From Clostridia bacterium (GTDB lineage Bacteria; Bacillota; Clostridia; Saccharofermentanales; UBA5734), in assembly GCA_009929975.1 (NCBI GenBank), contig RZZF01000004.1:1-22670 (forward strand): DNA of 22,670 nucleotides. Direction: 5' to 3'. A model generated the notes under the pieces. It was given only the letters and a program-made list of their open reading frames with translations. It had not been told where the DNA came from and did no database searches. Below, piece by piece: positions 7,955 to 15,550 of this stretch. The first letter of the stretch is position 1, and each line of letters starts with the position of its first letter. The position numbers were made by a program, and so were the translations under genes.

Positions 7955-7983
7955 ATGATAGCAGAATCGTGATAGGCTGTCAT
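7955..7983 (-). promoter_or_regulatory. Sigma-A-type promoter ahead of the AraC-type gene
   Basis: On the minus strand: ATGACA (7983-7978), 17-nt spacer, TATCAT (7960-7955) with extended TGn. The predicted start falls near 7948, leaving only about ten nucleotides of leader before the ATG at 7937. That would cut into the ribosome binding site, so the message may be nearly leaderless or the real start site may differ. Confidence 0.5.
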
Positions 7984-8021
7984 GATGGCCTCGATCATAC
8001 AGAGAATCAATCCGGGTCCGG

Positions 8022-8654
8022 TCAGCCGGCTGTTTCATTCACCATGCTCAGGTAGATCTGACAAGTCGGCAGCAGGCTGATGATCCGGTCAGCTTCAGTC
8101 CGGTTGAGATCCAGACAGAGCGTCAGATCGGACGCCACCGGCGTTTCCTTCTCCGATCCGCTCTGGCGATGCGGCGACAGGACCGCTGCTATCAGAACCT
8201 GTTCCACACAAACCGGCGGCTGTTCCTGGCCCTTCCCCGGAATCAGATAGACATCCGCCCGGTTGCCGGCGGCCAGCCAGCCGCCGTTTGCCTGTGCGGG
8301 AGACAACTTGATTGTCAGAAGACGCCGACCGATGCCGGCCTGGGGATAGGAAAGACCGGCAGCCGGTCCCATGCGGTGGCTCTGAATGATTTCATCCGCC
8401 TGCATCGACTTCCGGACAGTTTGTCCGATCACCTGCTGAGGCTGTGTATAACACCGACCGAGCGCAAGTTTTGCCGGCAAACTGATGACGCCGATATCTG
8501 CCGCTGTCATGATATGTCCCGGCAGCAGGTCGGTCTTCGCGACCACAACCTCCCGCAGCTCCGGTCTGGTCCAGCTGCGGCCGGCCAGCCAGCAGGCAGT
8601 CAGCAGAACAGCCGCCAGCAGAAGTGCCATTATGATCTGAGTTCGTTTTCGCAT
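8022..8654 (-). CDS. cpaB: CpaB/RcpC-like SAF-domain protein of the Tad pilus
   Basis: 210 residues. A short basic head and hydrophobic segment (residues 7-24) are followed by a SAF domain at about 34-92 (VVVAKTDLLPGHIMTAADIG) and an extracytoplasmic RcpC-like region, LLTIKLSPAQANGGWLAAGNRADV. This is the usual architecture of CpaB, which is thought to guide pilus assembly outside the membrane. The ATG at 8654 has GGAG 7 nt upstream. The hydrophobic segment ends in LLTAC, which fits a lipobox with Cys 21, although Trp at +2 is unusual. It is the last gene of the Tad operon; in many other Tad loci CpaB comes near the front. Confidence 0.82.
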   Translation of the reverse strand: MRKRTQIIMALLLAAVLLTACWLAGRSWTRPELREVVVAKTDLLPGHIMTAADIGVISLPAKLALGRCYTQPQQVIGQTVRKSMQADEIIQSHRMGPAAGLSYPQAGIGRRLLTIKLSPAQANGGWLAAGNRADVYLIPGKGQEQPPVCVEQVLIAAVLSPHRQSGSEKETPVASDLTLCLDLNRTEADRIISLLPTCQIYLSMVNETAG

Positions 8655-8682
8655 TCTTTTTCTCCTTTGTATCGATCGATTA

Positions 8683-9222
8683 TCATGGATCCACGGCATC
8701 CAGATCCCGGATCGCGCGACCGAACCGGCAGATCACCGAGCGGCGGATCGGCAGCACCCGGCCTTGATAATCCGTGACACTGGCATAACAAGTCACGACC
8801 GGCCAGCTCAGTTCGTCCCGGCCGGCATGCCAGAGCACTTCGTCGGACCGCAGATCCTGCAGGTCCATCTCGATTCGGTCGAACCGGAAATACCGGGCCA
8901 GCGCGGCCGGCATCTGTTCATCCAGCTGGGCCTGGATATGCTGCTGCAGCTGGATGATGCTGAATTTGAACTGTCCGTCGCCCATTGCGCCGGTGTCAGC
9001 CAGCAGAAGACTGCTGTTCATGATTTCCTCGATCAGCTGCTCAGCCTGGCAGATCATCAGACGGGAGTGGAGCTGTCGGATCAGCGTGACAGACAGGGGA
9101 AGCAGGACCAGGGCGATCACCATGACCATGATCAGCATCATGCCGACGCTGCCGCATCGCTGACGCGGCGTTGATTTTATCCTTGTGCAGCCGGAACCCG
9201 GCAAAGAAGGTCGCGTGTACAT
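8683..9222 (-). CDS. TadE-like minor pilin / membrane protein of the Tad pilus
   Basis: 179 residues with one transmembrane segment at about 28-50 (GMMLIMVMVIALVLLPLSV) and a soluble domain outside. This is the layout of TadE-type pseudopilins, though I recognise it by topology and context and not by strong motif. There is no Glu at +5 after the Gly preceding the hydrophobic stretch. The ATG at 9222 overlaps the upstream gene by 46 nt; the nearest ribosome-binding-like GGTGG is 13 nt away, so the start is uncertain and translation may depend on the upstream gene. 28 nt separate it from cpaB. Confidence 0.7.
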   Translation of the reverse strand: MYTRPSLPGSGCTRIKSTPRQRCGSVGMMLIMVMVIALVLLPLSVTLIRQLHSRLMICQAEQLIEEIMNSSLLLADTGAMGDGQFKFSIIQLQQHIQAQLDEQMPAALARYFRFDRIEMDLQDLRSDEVLWHAGRDELSWPVVTCYASVTDYQGRVLPIRRSVICRFGRAIRDLDAVDP

Positions 9223-9563
9223 GTCATCCGATAATCCACCTTTCTGTATTGCAGCCAGCCAGTGAGACGGTGTCCCTGCCAGCTGGCCTGAACCTCAAAT
9301 CGCATCGGGTTACCATAACTTCCCGTCTCGCAGATCACCATCTGACGAACGTGAAACCCGCGTTCACTCAGCCGGTCCAGCAACGCTTGCTGCTGAACGG
9401 CCGGCAGTCCTCCCAGATGCTCCATCCGCATGATATAATCATGGCAGATCGCGTCATACTCCATCCGCCGGACAAACGGGACAATCAAAAGGATGGACTG
9501 AACCGTGACCGCGGCGCACAACAGCAGGAGAAAGACCGACAGGACTAATTTATCTATCATCAT
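9177..9563 (-). CDS. Small single-pass minor pilin-like protein of the Tad pilus
   Basis: 128 residues: very short cytoplasmic head, transmembrane segment at about 5-29, then a soluble domain. It resembles the small single-pass proteins found beside Flp in clostridial Tad loci (DUF4320-like), but family assignment is by topology and position. Tandem ATGs at 9563/9560 follow GGAGG by 5 and 8 nt. It is preceded by two hairpins that separate it from the flp gene, and it overlaps the next gene by 46 nt in another frame. Confidence 0.7.
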   Translation of the reverse strand: MMIDKLVLSVFLLLLCAAVTVQSILLIVPFVRRMEYDAICHDYIMRMEHLGGLPAVQQQALLDRLSERGFHVRQMVICETGSYGNPMRFEVQASWQGHRLTGWLQYRKVDYRMTCTRDLLCRVPAAQG

Positions 9564-9579
9564 CAATTCCTCCGATTCT

Positions 9580-9615
9580 GCCGCCCCGCGCTGACCGGAA
9601 AACAGCGCTTGCGGC
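9580..9615 (-). other. Second hairpin between flp and the minor pilin gene
   Basis: Inverted repeat GCCGC-CCC-GCGCTG (9580-9593) facing CAGCGC-TT-GCGGC (9603-9615): eleven G/C-rich pairs with a 3x2 internal loop and a 9-nt apical loop. It directly follows the T-run of the first hairpin and lies 16 nt before the next start codon. No T-run follows it on the minus strand, so it is more likely an RNA stability or processing element than a terminator. Confidence 0.6.
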
Positions 9616-9638
9616 AAAAATCCAGAGCCGACGGCTCT
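9616..9638 (-). terminator. Hairpin with short U-run at the end of flp (partial terminator)
   Basis: AGAGCC-GTC-GGCTCT on the minus strand (6 bp, 3-nt loop; 9638-9624), overlapping the flp stop codon, followed three bases on by five T residues (9620-9616). It is weak to moderate as a terminator. A leaky stop here would give more pilin message than downstream message, which fits the need for a major pilin in excess. Confidence 0.55.
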
Positions 9639-9889
9639 TATGTACCTGTTTCGGTCACGAAAATATCGCTTGTATGGGTGCTCCACCAACTCCCCATATC
9701 ATCGACCACATCGCCCGCGAACGTTTTCAAACCGGGGATAACAATCGCTGTCGCGATGATCAGGGCGGCGGCGATGCCCAGCACTTCATTGAGGCCGAAT
9801 CCACCGCGGCGGGCCAGTTGCAGACGGACTTTCCTGATTTTTTTCTTCATTGGAACCATATGTTTTTTCTCAGTCTGTTGTTCTCTCAT
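9638..9889 (-). CDS. Flp-type major pilin precursor (Tad pilus)
   Basis: 83-residue prepilin. A basic leader of 30 residues ends in RRGG, and the predicted cleavage is Gly 30 | Phe 31 with Glu 35 at +5, the classical type IV prepilin pattern. A hydrophobic helix (about 36-56, VLGIAAALIIATAIVIPGL) follows. The mature product would be 53 residues, as expected for Flp. GGAG is 7 nt before the ATG. The prepilin peptidase at 17834-18658 is the obvious processing enzyme. Hairpins bracket the gene on both sides (9918-9937 upstream, 9580-9638 downstream). Confidence 0.88.
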   Translation of the reverse strand: MREQQTEKKHMVPMKKKIRKVRLQLARRGGFGLNEVLGIAAALIIATAIVIPGLKTFAGDVVDDMGSWWSTHTSDIFVTETGT

Positions 9890-9917
9890 ATCATTTCTCC
9901 TTTGTCATTTATCATCC

Positions 9918-9937
9918 TGAGCGTTCCGGTTCGCTCA
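9918..9937 (-). other. Hairpin in the tadC-flp gap
   Basis: Perfect 6-bp inverted repeat TGAGCG/CGCTCA with an 8-nt loop, directly after the tadC stop codon and about 28 nt before the flp ATG. No T-run follows, so a role in RNA processing or pilin message stability is more likely than termination. Confidence 0.45.
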
Positions 9938-10786
9938 TCAGGTGAACAGGGTTGAAAGGGCTTCGACCGCTGACATCAGCAGTGGAAAAAGCAGAGCAGC
10001 GAGTGTCGGTGTCAGGCCGGCCAGAGCCAGCCATAACAGATCACGCCGCAGCGCGGCGGATTCAGTTTGCAGGCAGCTGAAATAGCGGGCGAACAGCAGA
10101 TTCTCCATGCGCAGAAGTGAGCGGCCGGTCTGGCCCGTGCGCAAGGTCTGTTCCAGATGGCCGGTGAGCAGATTCATATCGGAGCCCGGAAACAGGCGAC
10201 GCAGTTCACTGGACGCCTGATCGAGATCAAATGTCAACTGGTAAACGGCGGAAAACCGCTGCAGAAACATCCGGATGGGTGAGCCGGGTGCCGCGTCCGC
10301 TAATCCACTCAGGGTATCGGTCAGACGGACACCGGAGGATAACTGCAGATCAACGAACCGATAGATCTTGAACAGATCCCGTTCGAACGCCTTCTTCAGG
10401 CGGATTGACTGCAGGGCGACGACCCGGCTGATTAAAAACCAGGTCAGCAGGATGATCAGTCCCGAGATTCCGGCCGGCCGGCCGCTCAGATACGCGGCCA
10501 CGCCGACGGCAATCCCGGCCAGGCCGCTGATCAGCCAGAATCGGTTCCGGCTCTGTGGTTCGATGCGGCCGGAGCGCATCAGCCACAGACTGCAGGCGGC
10601 GGATAGAGATCCTTGCCAGGCTGCTGCTCCATGACCCCGACCCGTTCGGCCACGATCTTCTTCTTTGTTGACCGGACCCATTTTACCGGTTGATGAAGGA
10701 GCCAGCCAACACGGCAGCAGACGATAGAACAAAGTCGCCAGGATGGCAGCCAGAATGAGCATGCCCGGCAGCAGTGATAACCTCAT
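9938..10786 (-). CDS. tadC: TadC-like pilus assembly inner-membrane protein (T2SSF domain)
   Basis: 282-residue polytopic protein. Predicted membrane segments lie at about 5-27, 83-101, 106-124 and 250-272; the cytoplasmic T2SSF-type region spans about 132-248 (FERDLFKIYRFVDLQLSSGV through the LLTGHLEQTLRTGQTGRSL helix). TadB and TadC form the membrane platform that couples the TadA ATPase to the pilus. The TAAGGAG at the end of tadB serves as both stop and ribosome binding site, 8 nt before the ATG. TadB versus TadC is assigned by gene order. Confidence 0.8.
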   Translation of the reverse strand: MRLSLLPGMLILAAILATLFYRLLPCWLAPSSTGKMGPVNKEEDRGRTGRGHGAAAWQGSLSAACSLWLMRSGRIEPQSRNRFWLISGLAGIAVGVAAYLSGRPAGISGLIILLTWFLISRVVALQSIRLKKAFERDLFKIYRFVDLQLSSGVRLTDTLSGLADAAPGSPIRMFLQRFSAVYQLTFDLDQASSELRRLFPGSDMNLLTGHLEQTLRTGQTGRSLLRMENLLFARYFSCLQTESAALRRDLLWLALAGLTPTLAALLFPLLMSAVEALSTLFT

Positions 10787-10798
10787 CTTGATCGCTCC

Positions 10799-11368
10799 TT
10801 ACTGCGTCATGCGCTGCTGGATCAACCATAAGCCGCCGGCCGCCAGACCTGTTCCGCACAGGCTGATCGCCAGCAGAACGGGACCGAGCGCATGATGGAG
10901 AAACAGTTCGCGGGTCATGCCATCCGTCATCAGGCGAAACAGCAGGATCAGCGGCCCGATGAGAATAATCAGCCAGCAGAGTCGGCGATCATGTGCGCTC
11001 GAGATCCTGCGGTGAATCATTTCTTCCTCAATCCGATACAGCTGCGATTCCATGTGCTCCAACAGGCGGGGAAGATCTCCGCGATGATGGAAATTGAACC
11101 GGATCGCCACCATCAGATCACGGAAATGCTCTTCAGCGAAGTGATGTTCAAACAGGTCAAGCGCTGCCTCGATGGCCATGCCGCCCCGGACTCTGGTTAA
11201 GAAAGAACTGACCGCCAGACGCATCGGATCTTCCAGTCCGGATGACAGGCAGCGCTCGAAGGCATAGAGCAGATCTTCACGTACCTGGCACCAGCGCGAC
11301 AGCTGGCTGACCAGTTGCAGAGTCTGCTGCCGGATCTTCTTTTTCTGGTAAAAGTGATTGCCACTCAT
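10799..11368 (-). CDS. tadB: TadB-like pilus assembly protein (T2SSF domain), short form
   Basis: 189 residues, shorter than typical TadB (around 300), because the usual N-terminal membrane segments are absent. The T2SSF-like cytoplasmic region is at about 14-120 (YAFERCLSSGLEDPM, FNFHHRGDLPRLLEHMESQL), and membrane segments are at 130-146 and 162-183. The ATG at 11368 has GGGAGAG 6 nt upstream. This start lies 92 nt inside the 3' end of tadA, in a different frame, so the two genes share coding sequence. Confidence 0.78.
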   Translation of the reverse strand: MSGNHFYQKKKIRQQTLQLVSQLSRWCQVREDLLYAFERCLSSGLEDPMRLAVSSFLTRVRGGMAIEAALDLFEHHFAEEHFRDLMVAIRFNFHHRGDLPRLLEHMESQLYRIEEEMIHRRISSAHDRRLCWLIILIGPLILLFRLMTDGMTRELFLHHALGPVLLAISLCGTGLAAGGLWLIQQRMTQ

Positions 11369-12578
11369 AGTGCTCTCTCCCTTCGTGGTATCCGCGAATC
11401 CTGATGAAGTCCCGTATTTTGAATGACTCGAGATGAACAATGTAGTCCAAACTGCGCCCGAGCATCCGACGCAGCAGACGTTCACTTTCCGAGCGCATGG
11501 CCGGGGCCGCCAGCGCGATCAGTCGATCCATCGCGTCCGCGGCTGAATCAGCATGCAGCGTGGCCAGACAGCGGTGTCCGGAAAAAGCCGCGCGGATGAA
11601 CTCCAGCGCCTCCTCGCCGACAATCTCACCGATACAGTAGGTCTCCAGTGACATGGTCAGGCCATCAGCGACCAGATCACGCAGGCTGACCGGCCGGCCC
11701 CCTTCATGCGGTTTCTTTATTCTCTGGACCAGACAGGACGGCTTGTCCGGATAGATTTCGCTGTCACTTTCAGCGATCAGAACACGTTCCAACGGTGGCA
11801 TCGCAGCGATAAAGGCTCGCAGCAAGGTCGTTTTGCCCGCGGCTCCCCGCCCGGTCAGCAGCAGGGATTGTCCTTCCGAGGCGATCCGGCGCAGTTGATC
11901 CGCCATCGGGCGATCGAGCATGCCAAGCTCGCAAAGATCATCCAGATCCAAGGCCTTCTGCCGGTGTTTCCGGATGCTGATCGTCGCGAAATTCACGCTG
12001 CGCGGTGGAATGGTCACATTGATCCTTAAGCGATACTGGGAATCCGCGACCCGGCAGTGGCTGTCATTTTCGTTGATCATACCGCCATTGCGGATGATGA
12101 CCAGACGACAGAATGTGTCATAGGCCTTTTCATCCGGAAAGCGCAGCTTGCTGCGTTCCCGGCGGCCTTCTCGGGTCACGGTAAACTCGGATGGACCGGT
12201 TCCGTCAATATCAGAAACCGCTTCATCGTCCACCAGACTCTGGAGAGGACCATATCCGAAGAGAAAATCATTGACCTGCCGCAGCAGAACCGGCTGTGAT
12301 TCATCCACCATCAGGTGATGATGCTCAATGATATGGCTGACCAGTGATTTCAGCTCATGACTGTCCGCCTGGCCAGACGCCAGCCTGGCCACCAGTTCCG
12401 GTTCCTGGTCGAGCACATGGTGGCAGACCGTCACAATCGTATCAGAAACACGGTCAGGACTGTCAGCCGGCACCGGATCGACCCGGTCGGTTTCTCCGGC
12501 ATCCGGCTTCTGTCCGGACGATTCGCGCCAGAGCGCCACCTGCTCAATCAGCTGTTCATATGACTCAACCAGAAGCAT
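11277..12578 (-). CDS. tadA: TadA/CpaF secretion ATPase
   Basis: 433-residue hexameric motor ATPase of the type II/IV secretion family that drives Flp pilus assembly. Family motifs in order: FLFGYGPLQSLVDDEAVSDI (105-124), Walker A GRGAAGKT (243-250), Asp box AESDSEIY (269-276), Walker B CIGEIVGEE (315-323) and His box GHRCLATLHADS (334-345). The ATG at 12578 has AAGGAG 8 nt upstream and overlaps the fusion-protein gene by 14 nt. The C-terminal 30 residues, after GYHEG, are encoded within the overlap with tadB and look unlike the family. Confidence 0.92.
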   Translation of the reverse strand: MLLVESYEQLIEQVALWRESSGQKPDAGETDRVDPVPADSPDRVSDTIVTVCHHVLDQEPELVARLASGQADSHELKSLVSHIIEHHHLMVDESQPVLLRQVNDFLFGYGPLQSLVDDEAVSDIDGTGPSEFTVTREGRRERSKLRFPDEKAYDTFCRLVIIRNGGMINENDSHCRVADSQYRLRINVTIPPRSVNFATISIRKHRQKALDLDDLCELGMLDRPMADQLRRIASEGQSLLLTGRGAAGKTTLLRAFIAAMPPLERVLIAESDSEIYPDKPSCLVQRIKKPHEGGRPVSLRDLVADGLTMSLETYCIGEIVGEEALEFIRAAFSGHRCLATLHADSAADAMDRLIALAAPAMRSESERLLRRMLGRSLDYIVHLESFKIRDFIRIRGYHEGREHYEWQSLLPEKEDPAADSATGQPAVALVPGT

Positions 12579-14115
12579 GCCGCTCACTCCTTCCACGCTG
12601 TAATTGTTGTTCCAGATAATCAATCAGCCGGCCATATTCCTGACGGTTCCTGCGAATCATCCGTGTCCAGTACGGACGATGCGATCCGCGATGCCGGTCC
12701 CTTTCCGGACAATCACTGATCGTGCCGGCCAGCTGATCATGGGTCAGGCGGCGAACGCTGTCAGTACAAAGCTCACGCTGCGCCTGATAGGGAAACAGAA
12801 CATAATAGATCCGTTGATCAGACACCAGTCCCACGCTGGCCAGATGCTGAACCTGACGACGACATGACTGCCAGTGAATCAGATCGCCCTTGATCGGCAT
12901 GATGATCAGATCCGCTGTCAGCAGTCCGATACAGGCTGCGGCATCCTGCGGCATGCCGCTCGTCACCGTCAGGCAGATATCACATTGATCGTCTGCCTCA
13001 CGCAGAATCTGCAGCAGAACAGAGGTCTCCTCTGCTGTCTGTCTTTGCAGAACGGATCCTGCCTCGATGCAATTCGGCTGGTGTCGGCTCGGAAGCGGCT
13101 GCAGATAAGCCGCACAGCGTGGATCGCCCAGATCAAAATCAATCAGCAGGACATCAGTCCGCCGTGACCAGACCGATGCCAGTTCGCAGGCCAGCTCCGC
13201 CTCCTGCCAAACACAGATCCTCGTGGCCGAGGATGATGAGGGGGTGTCGCTTCTTTCGGGCCGGCCTGACGTGTCGGGATGGACAGGAATGAAGGCTCGT
13301 ACGGACTGGCCGGCCTGTTTCATCCATTCAGAACAGCGTTCTCGCAGCGGATATCCCCTGGCCTGTGATTCAATGACGGCATCTAGTGCTGCGATGAACA
13401 CGCTTATGGTCGCTGGGCGATTCGCGGGATCATCCGCCAGACAGCGTGACAACAGATCAGCCAGCGCAGCCTGTTGTGCCGGCAGCAGATCATTCGGCGC
13501 ATGATTGCGGCAGTATTCAGGTGGGCGCCGGGTCAGATACTGCAGACACATCAGAGCCAGCGCAAAAAGATCACTGGCTGGACAGGGATGGCCGGCCATC
13601 CGTTCCGGAGCGGCATAAACCAGAGTCAATCGCTGCTTTTCCCGACCCGTCGGACCGGAATCCGGCTCATGAAATAAAGCGGTCTGGAAATCGATCAGGC
13701 CAAGTTCACCTGATGGCAGCATGATCCAGTGTTCCGGCTTGAGATCGAGATGCATCAGCGGCGGGTCTGACGCCTCGTGGAGAAATTGCAGCAGGCGGGC
13801 CGCTTGTCGAATGATGGGCAGCAGGCGGGTTGGCCGGCATCGACGGCGCGTCGAAAGAAAGTCCGAAAGACATTGGCCGGGCAGATAGTCCAAAACAATA
13901 TGTGAAGGATGCTCGCCGTCGCTGACCTGATCCAGAACCCGGGGCAGCCCGGGATGCCAGATCTTCTCCAGCCAGCGGACGACCCGGATATCAGCAAAAT
14001 CATCCAGGGGCATCATCAGACCGGGCAGGTGGGTCCGCTCATCCTGAACGAGCCAGTGATGGCCCATCCGGCGGACCAGGCGGTAATGTCCATCGATTAA
14101 CTCATGATGCTGCAT
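12565..14115 (-). CDS. Fusion of Ser/Thr protein-kinase-like domain and TadZ/CpaE-like domain
   Basis: 516 residues. Residues about 10-250 form a kinase fold: HPGLPRVLDQ (54-63), HLDLKPEH (122-129) with catalytic Asp 124 and Lys 126, DFQ in place of DFG (142-144), APE (169-171), SD (181-182) and NRP (232-234). The glycine loop is shortened, the VAIK lysine position reads LMMP (33-36), and the metal-binding Asn is His 129, so it may be a pseudokinase. After a linker, residues about 297-460 resemble the MinD/ParA-like TadZ/CpaE fold: LLIDFDLGD (323-331) and a later switch-like segment, but the P-loop expected after strand 1 is missing. No transmembrane segment is present. GGGAGG lies 5 nt before the ATG. 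As first gene of the Tad operon it takes the place where TadZ is usually found. The exact fold of the second half is inferred. Confidence 0.8.
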   Translation of the reverse strand: MQHHELIDGHYRLVRRMGHHWLVQDERTHLPGLMMPLDDFADIRVVRWLEKIWHPGLPRVLDQVSDGEHPSHIVLDYLPGQCLSDFLSTRRRCRPTRLLPIIRQAARLLQFLHEASDPPLMHLDLKPEHWIMLPSGELGLIDFQTALFHEPDSGPTGREKQRLTLVYAAPERMAGHPCPASDLFALALMCLQYLTRRPPEYCRNHAPNDLLPAQQAALADLLSRCLADDPANRPATISVFIAALDAVIESQARGYPLRERCSEWMKQAGQSVRAFIPVHPDTSGRPERSDTPSSSSATRICVWQEAELACELASVWSRRTDVLLIDFDLGDPRCAAYLQPLPSRHQPNCIEAGSVLQRQTAEETSVLLQILREADDQCDICLTVTSGMPQDAAACIGLLTADLIIMPIKGDLIHWQSCRRQVQHLASVGLVSDQRIYYVLFPYQAQRELCTDSVRRLTHDQLAGTISDCPERDRHRGSHRPYWTRMIRRNRQEYGRLIDYLEQQLQRGRSERHASG

Positions 14116-14145
14116 GGCGACCTCCCTTCAATCTGATATCAGCAT

Positions 14146-14177
14146 AAAGAAAACAGGCACCCTTTCGGATGCCTGTC
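14146..14177 (-). terminator. Rho-independent terminator after clpX
   Basis: On the minus strand a 10-bp stem (14176-14167 with 14162-14153, including one G-U pair) closes a GAAA loop and is followed by TTTTCTTT. It lies about 62 nt after the clpX stop and 31 nt before the start codon of the first Tad gene. Confidence 0.85.
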
Positions 14178-14187
14178 ATTGTTGATA

Positions 14188-14216
14188 ATTCGACAGAATC
14201 AGTGACGATGTGTCAA
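14188..14216 (-). promoter_or_regulatory. Candidate promoter for the Tad operon, upstream of the clpX terminator
   Basis: A perfect TTGACA (14216-14211), 17-nt spacer and TCGAAT (14193-14188; 4 of 6 matches). Transcripts from here would cross the terminator hairpin before reaching the kinase-TadZ gene. No better promoter is visible between the terminator and the start codon. Confidence 0.4.
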
Positions 14217-14238
14217 ATCAGTGGTCGTTGCTTTACGC

Positions 14239-15549
14239 TCAGGCCGTCTTCTCATCCTTGAGAATCAGCATCGGCGGTTTTCGCTCCCGGACGCTTTCCA
14301 AGGTAATGACACACCGGCTGACATCATCTCTTGACGGAATATCGTACATGATATCGAGCATCATGGATTCAATGATCGCCCGAAGGCCGCGGGCTCCGGT
14401 TTTGCGGGCCAGTGCCTGTGTGGCGATTTCATGAATCGCCTCCGGCTCAAACTCCAGCTCCACACCGTCATACTGGAACAGTTTCTTGTACTGCTTGAGC
14501 AGCGCGTTGCGCGGCTCCTGCAGGATCCGTATCAGAGTATTCTCGTCCAGCCCACCCAGTGCGACGATCACCGGAACACGACCGACAAACTCGGGAATCA
14601 GGCCGTATTTCAGCAGATCCTGCGGCATGATTCTGGCAAGAAGCTCACCTGATTCCAGTTCCTTGCGCGACTCGATATGAGCGCCGAAACCGATTGACTT
14701 CTCACCGATCCGGTTCTGAATGATCTTATCCATGCCGTCAAAGGCACCACCGCAGATAAACAGGATATTCGTCGTATCAATCTGGATGAATTCCTGATGC
14801 GGATGCTTGCGGCCACCCTGCGGCGGAACATTGGCGATCGTACTTTCGAGAATTTTCAGCAAGGCCTGCTGAACCCCTTCGCCACTGACATCGCGGGTAA
14901 TCGAAGGGTTGTCCGATTTGCGGGTGATCTTATCAATCTCATCAATATAAATGATACCGCGCTGTGCCCGCTCAATATTGAAATCCGCGTTCTGCAGTAA
15001 TTTGAGCAGGATATTCTCGACATCCTCACCGACATAACCGGCTTCGGTCAGCGCGGTCGCGTCGGCGATCGCGAACGGAACATCGAGAATCCGGGCCAGG
15101 GTCTGGGCCAGCAGCGTCTTGCCGCTGCCCGTCGGTCCGAGCATCAGGATATTGCTTTTCGCCAGTTCGACATCATCCTCATGTTCCGGCGCATCAGCAT
15201 AGACCCGCTTATAGTGATTGTATACGGCCACTGACAACGCCTTCTTGGATTGTTCCTGACCGATGACATACTGGTCAAGCGCGGCTTTGATCTCTGCCGG
15301 CGACATCAATTCGCCGGGTTGATCCAGTTCCTGGTTATCGTCAATCGCCACTTGCTCGTCATTGAGAATTTCTTCACAGAGCGCGACACATTCATTACAG
15401 ATAAAGACACCGGGACCCGCAATCAGGCGTGCGACCTGGCCTTCGCTTTTTCCGCAGAATGAACAGCTGATCGGATGATGTCCGTCAGGCTCGCCGCTGC
15501 GGCGTCCATTTCGGCCGCCCGGCTTGTTCTTATCGTTGTTATCCGCCAT
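14239..15549 (-). CDS. clpX: ATP-dependent Clp protease ATPase subunit ClpX
   Basis: 436-residue unfoldase of the ClpXP protease. The N-terminal zinc domain has Cys 29, 32, 51 and 54. Walker A GPTGSGKT is at 138-145, followed by Walker [11 protein letters not shown], the [18 protein letters not shown] segment, GAFDG, and the IGF loop (IGFGAH) that docks on Clp[11 protein letters not shown] near the C-terminus is the sensor 2 region. The ATG at 15549 is one nucleotide after the clpP stop and has GAGG 7 nt upstream. It is the last gene of the tig-clpP-clpX series. Confidence 0.97.
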   Translation of the reverse strand: MADNNDKNKPGGRNGRRSGEPDGHHPISCSFCGKSEGQVARLIAGPGVFICNECVALCEEILNDEQVAIDDNQELDQPGELMSPAEIKAALDQYVIGQEQSKKALSVAVYNHYKRVYADAPEHEDDVELAKSNILMLGPTGSGKTLLAQTLARILDVPFAIADATALTEAGYVGEDVENILLKLLQNADFNIERAQRGIIYIDEIDKITRKSDNPSITRDVSGEGVQQALLKILESTIANVPPQGGRKHPHQEFIQIDTTNILFICGGAFDGMDKIIQNRIGEKSIGFGAHIESRKELESGELLARIMPQDLLKYGLIPEFVGRVPVIVALGGLDENTLIRILQEPRNALLKQYKKLFQYDGVELEFEPEAIHEIATQALARKTGARGLRAIIESMMLDIMYDIPSRDDVSRCVITLESVRERKPPMLILKDEKTA

Positions 15550-15550
15550 G

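Noticed and set aside
10470..10490. CCGGCCGG-type repeat inside tadC
   Set aside because: A short GC-rich run within coding sequence, encoding Gly-Arg-Pro-Ala; no sign of a mobile or regulatory repeat.
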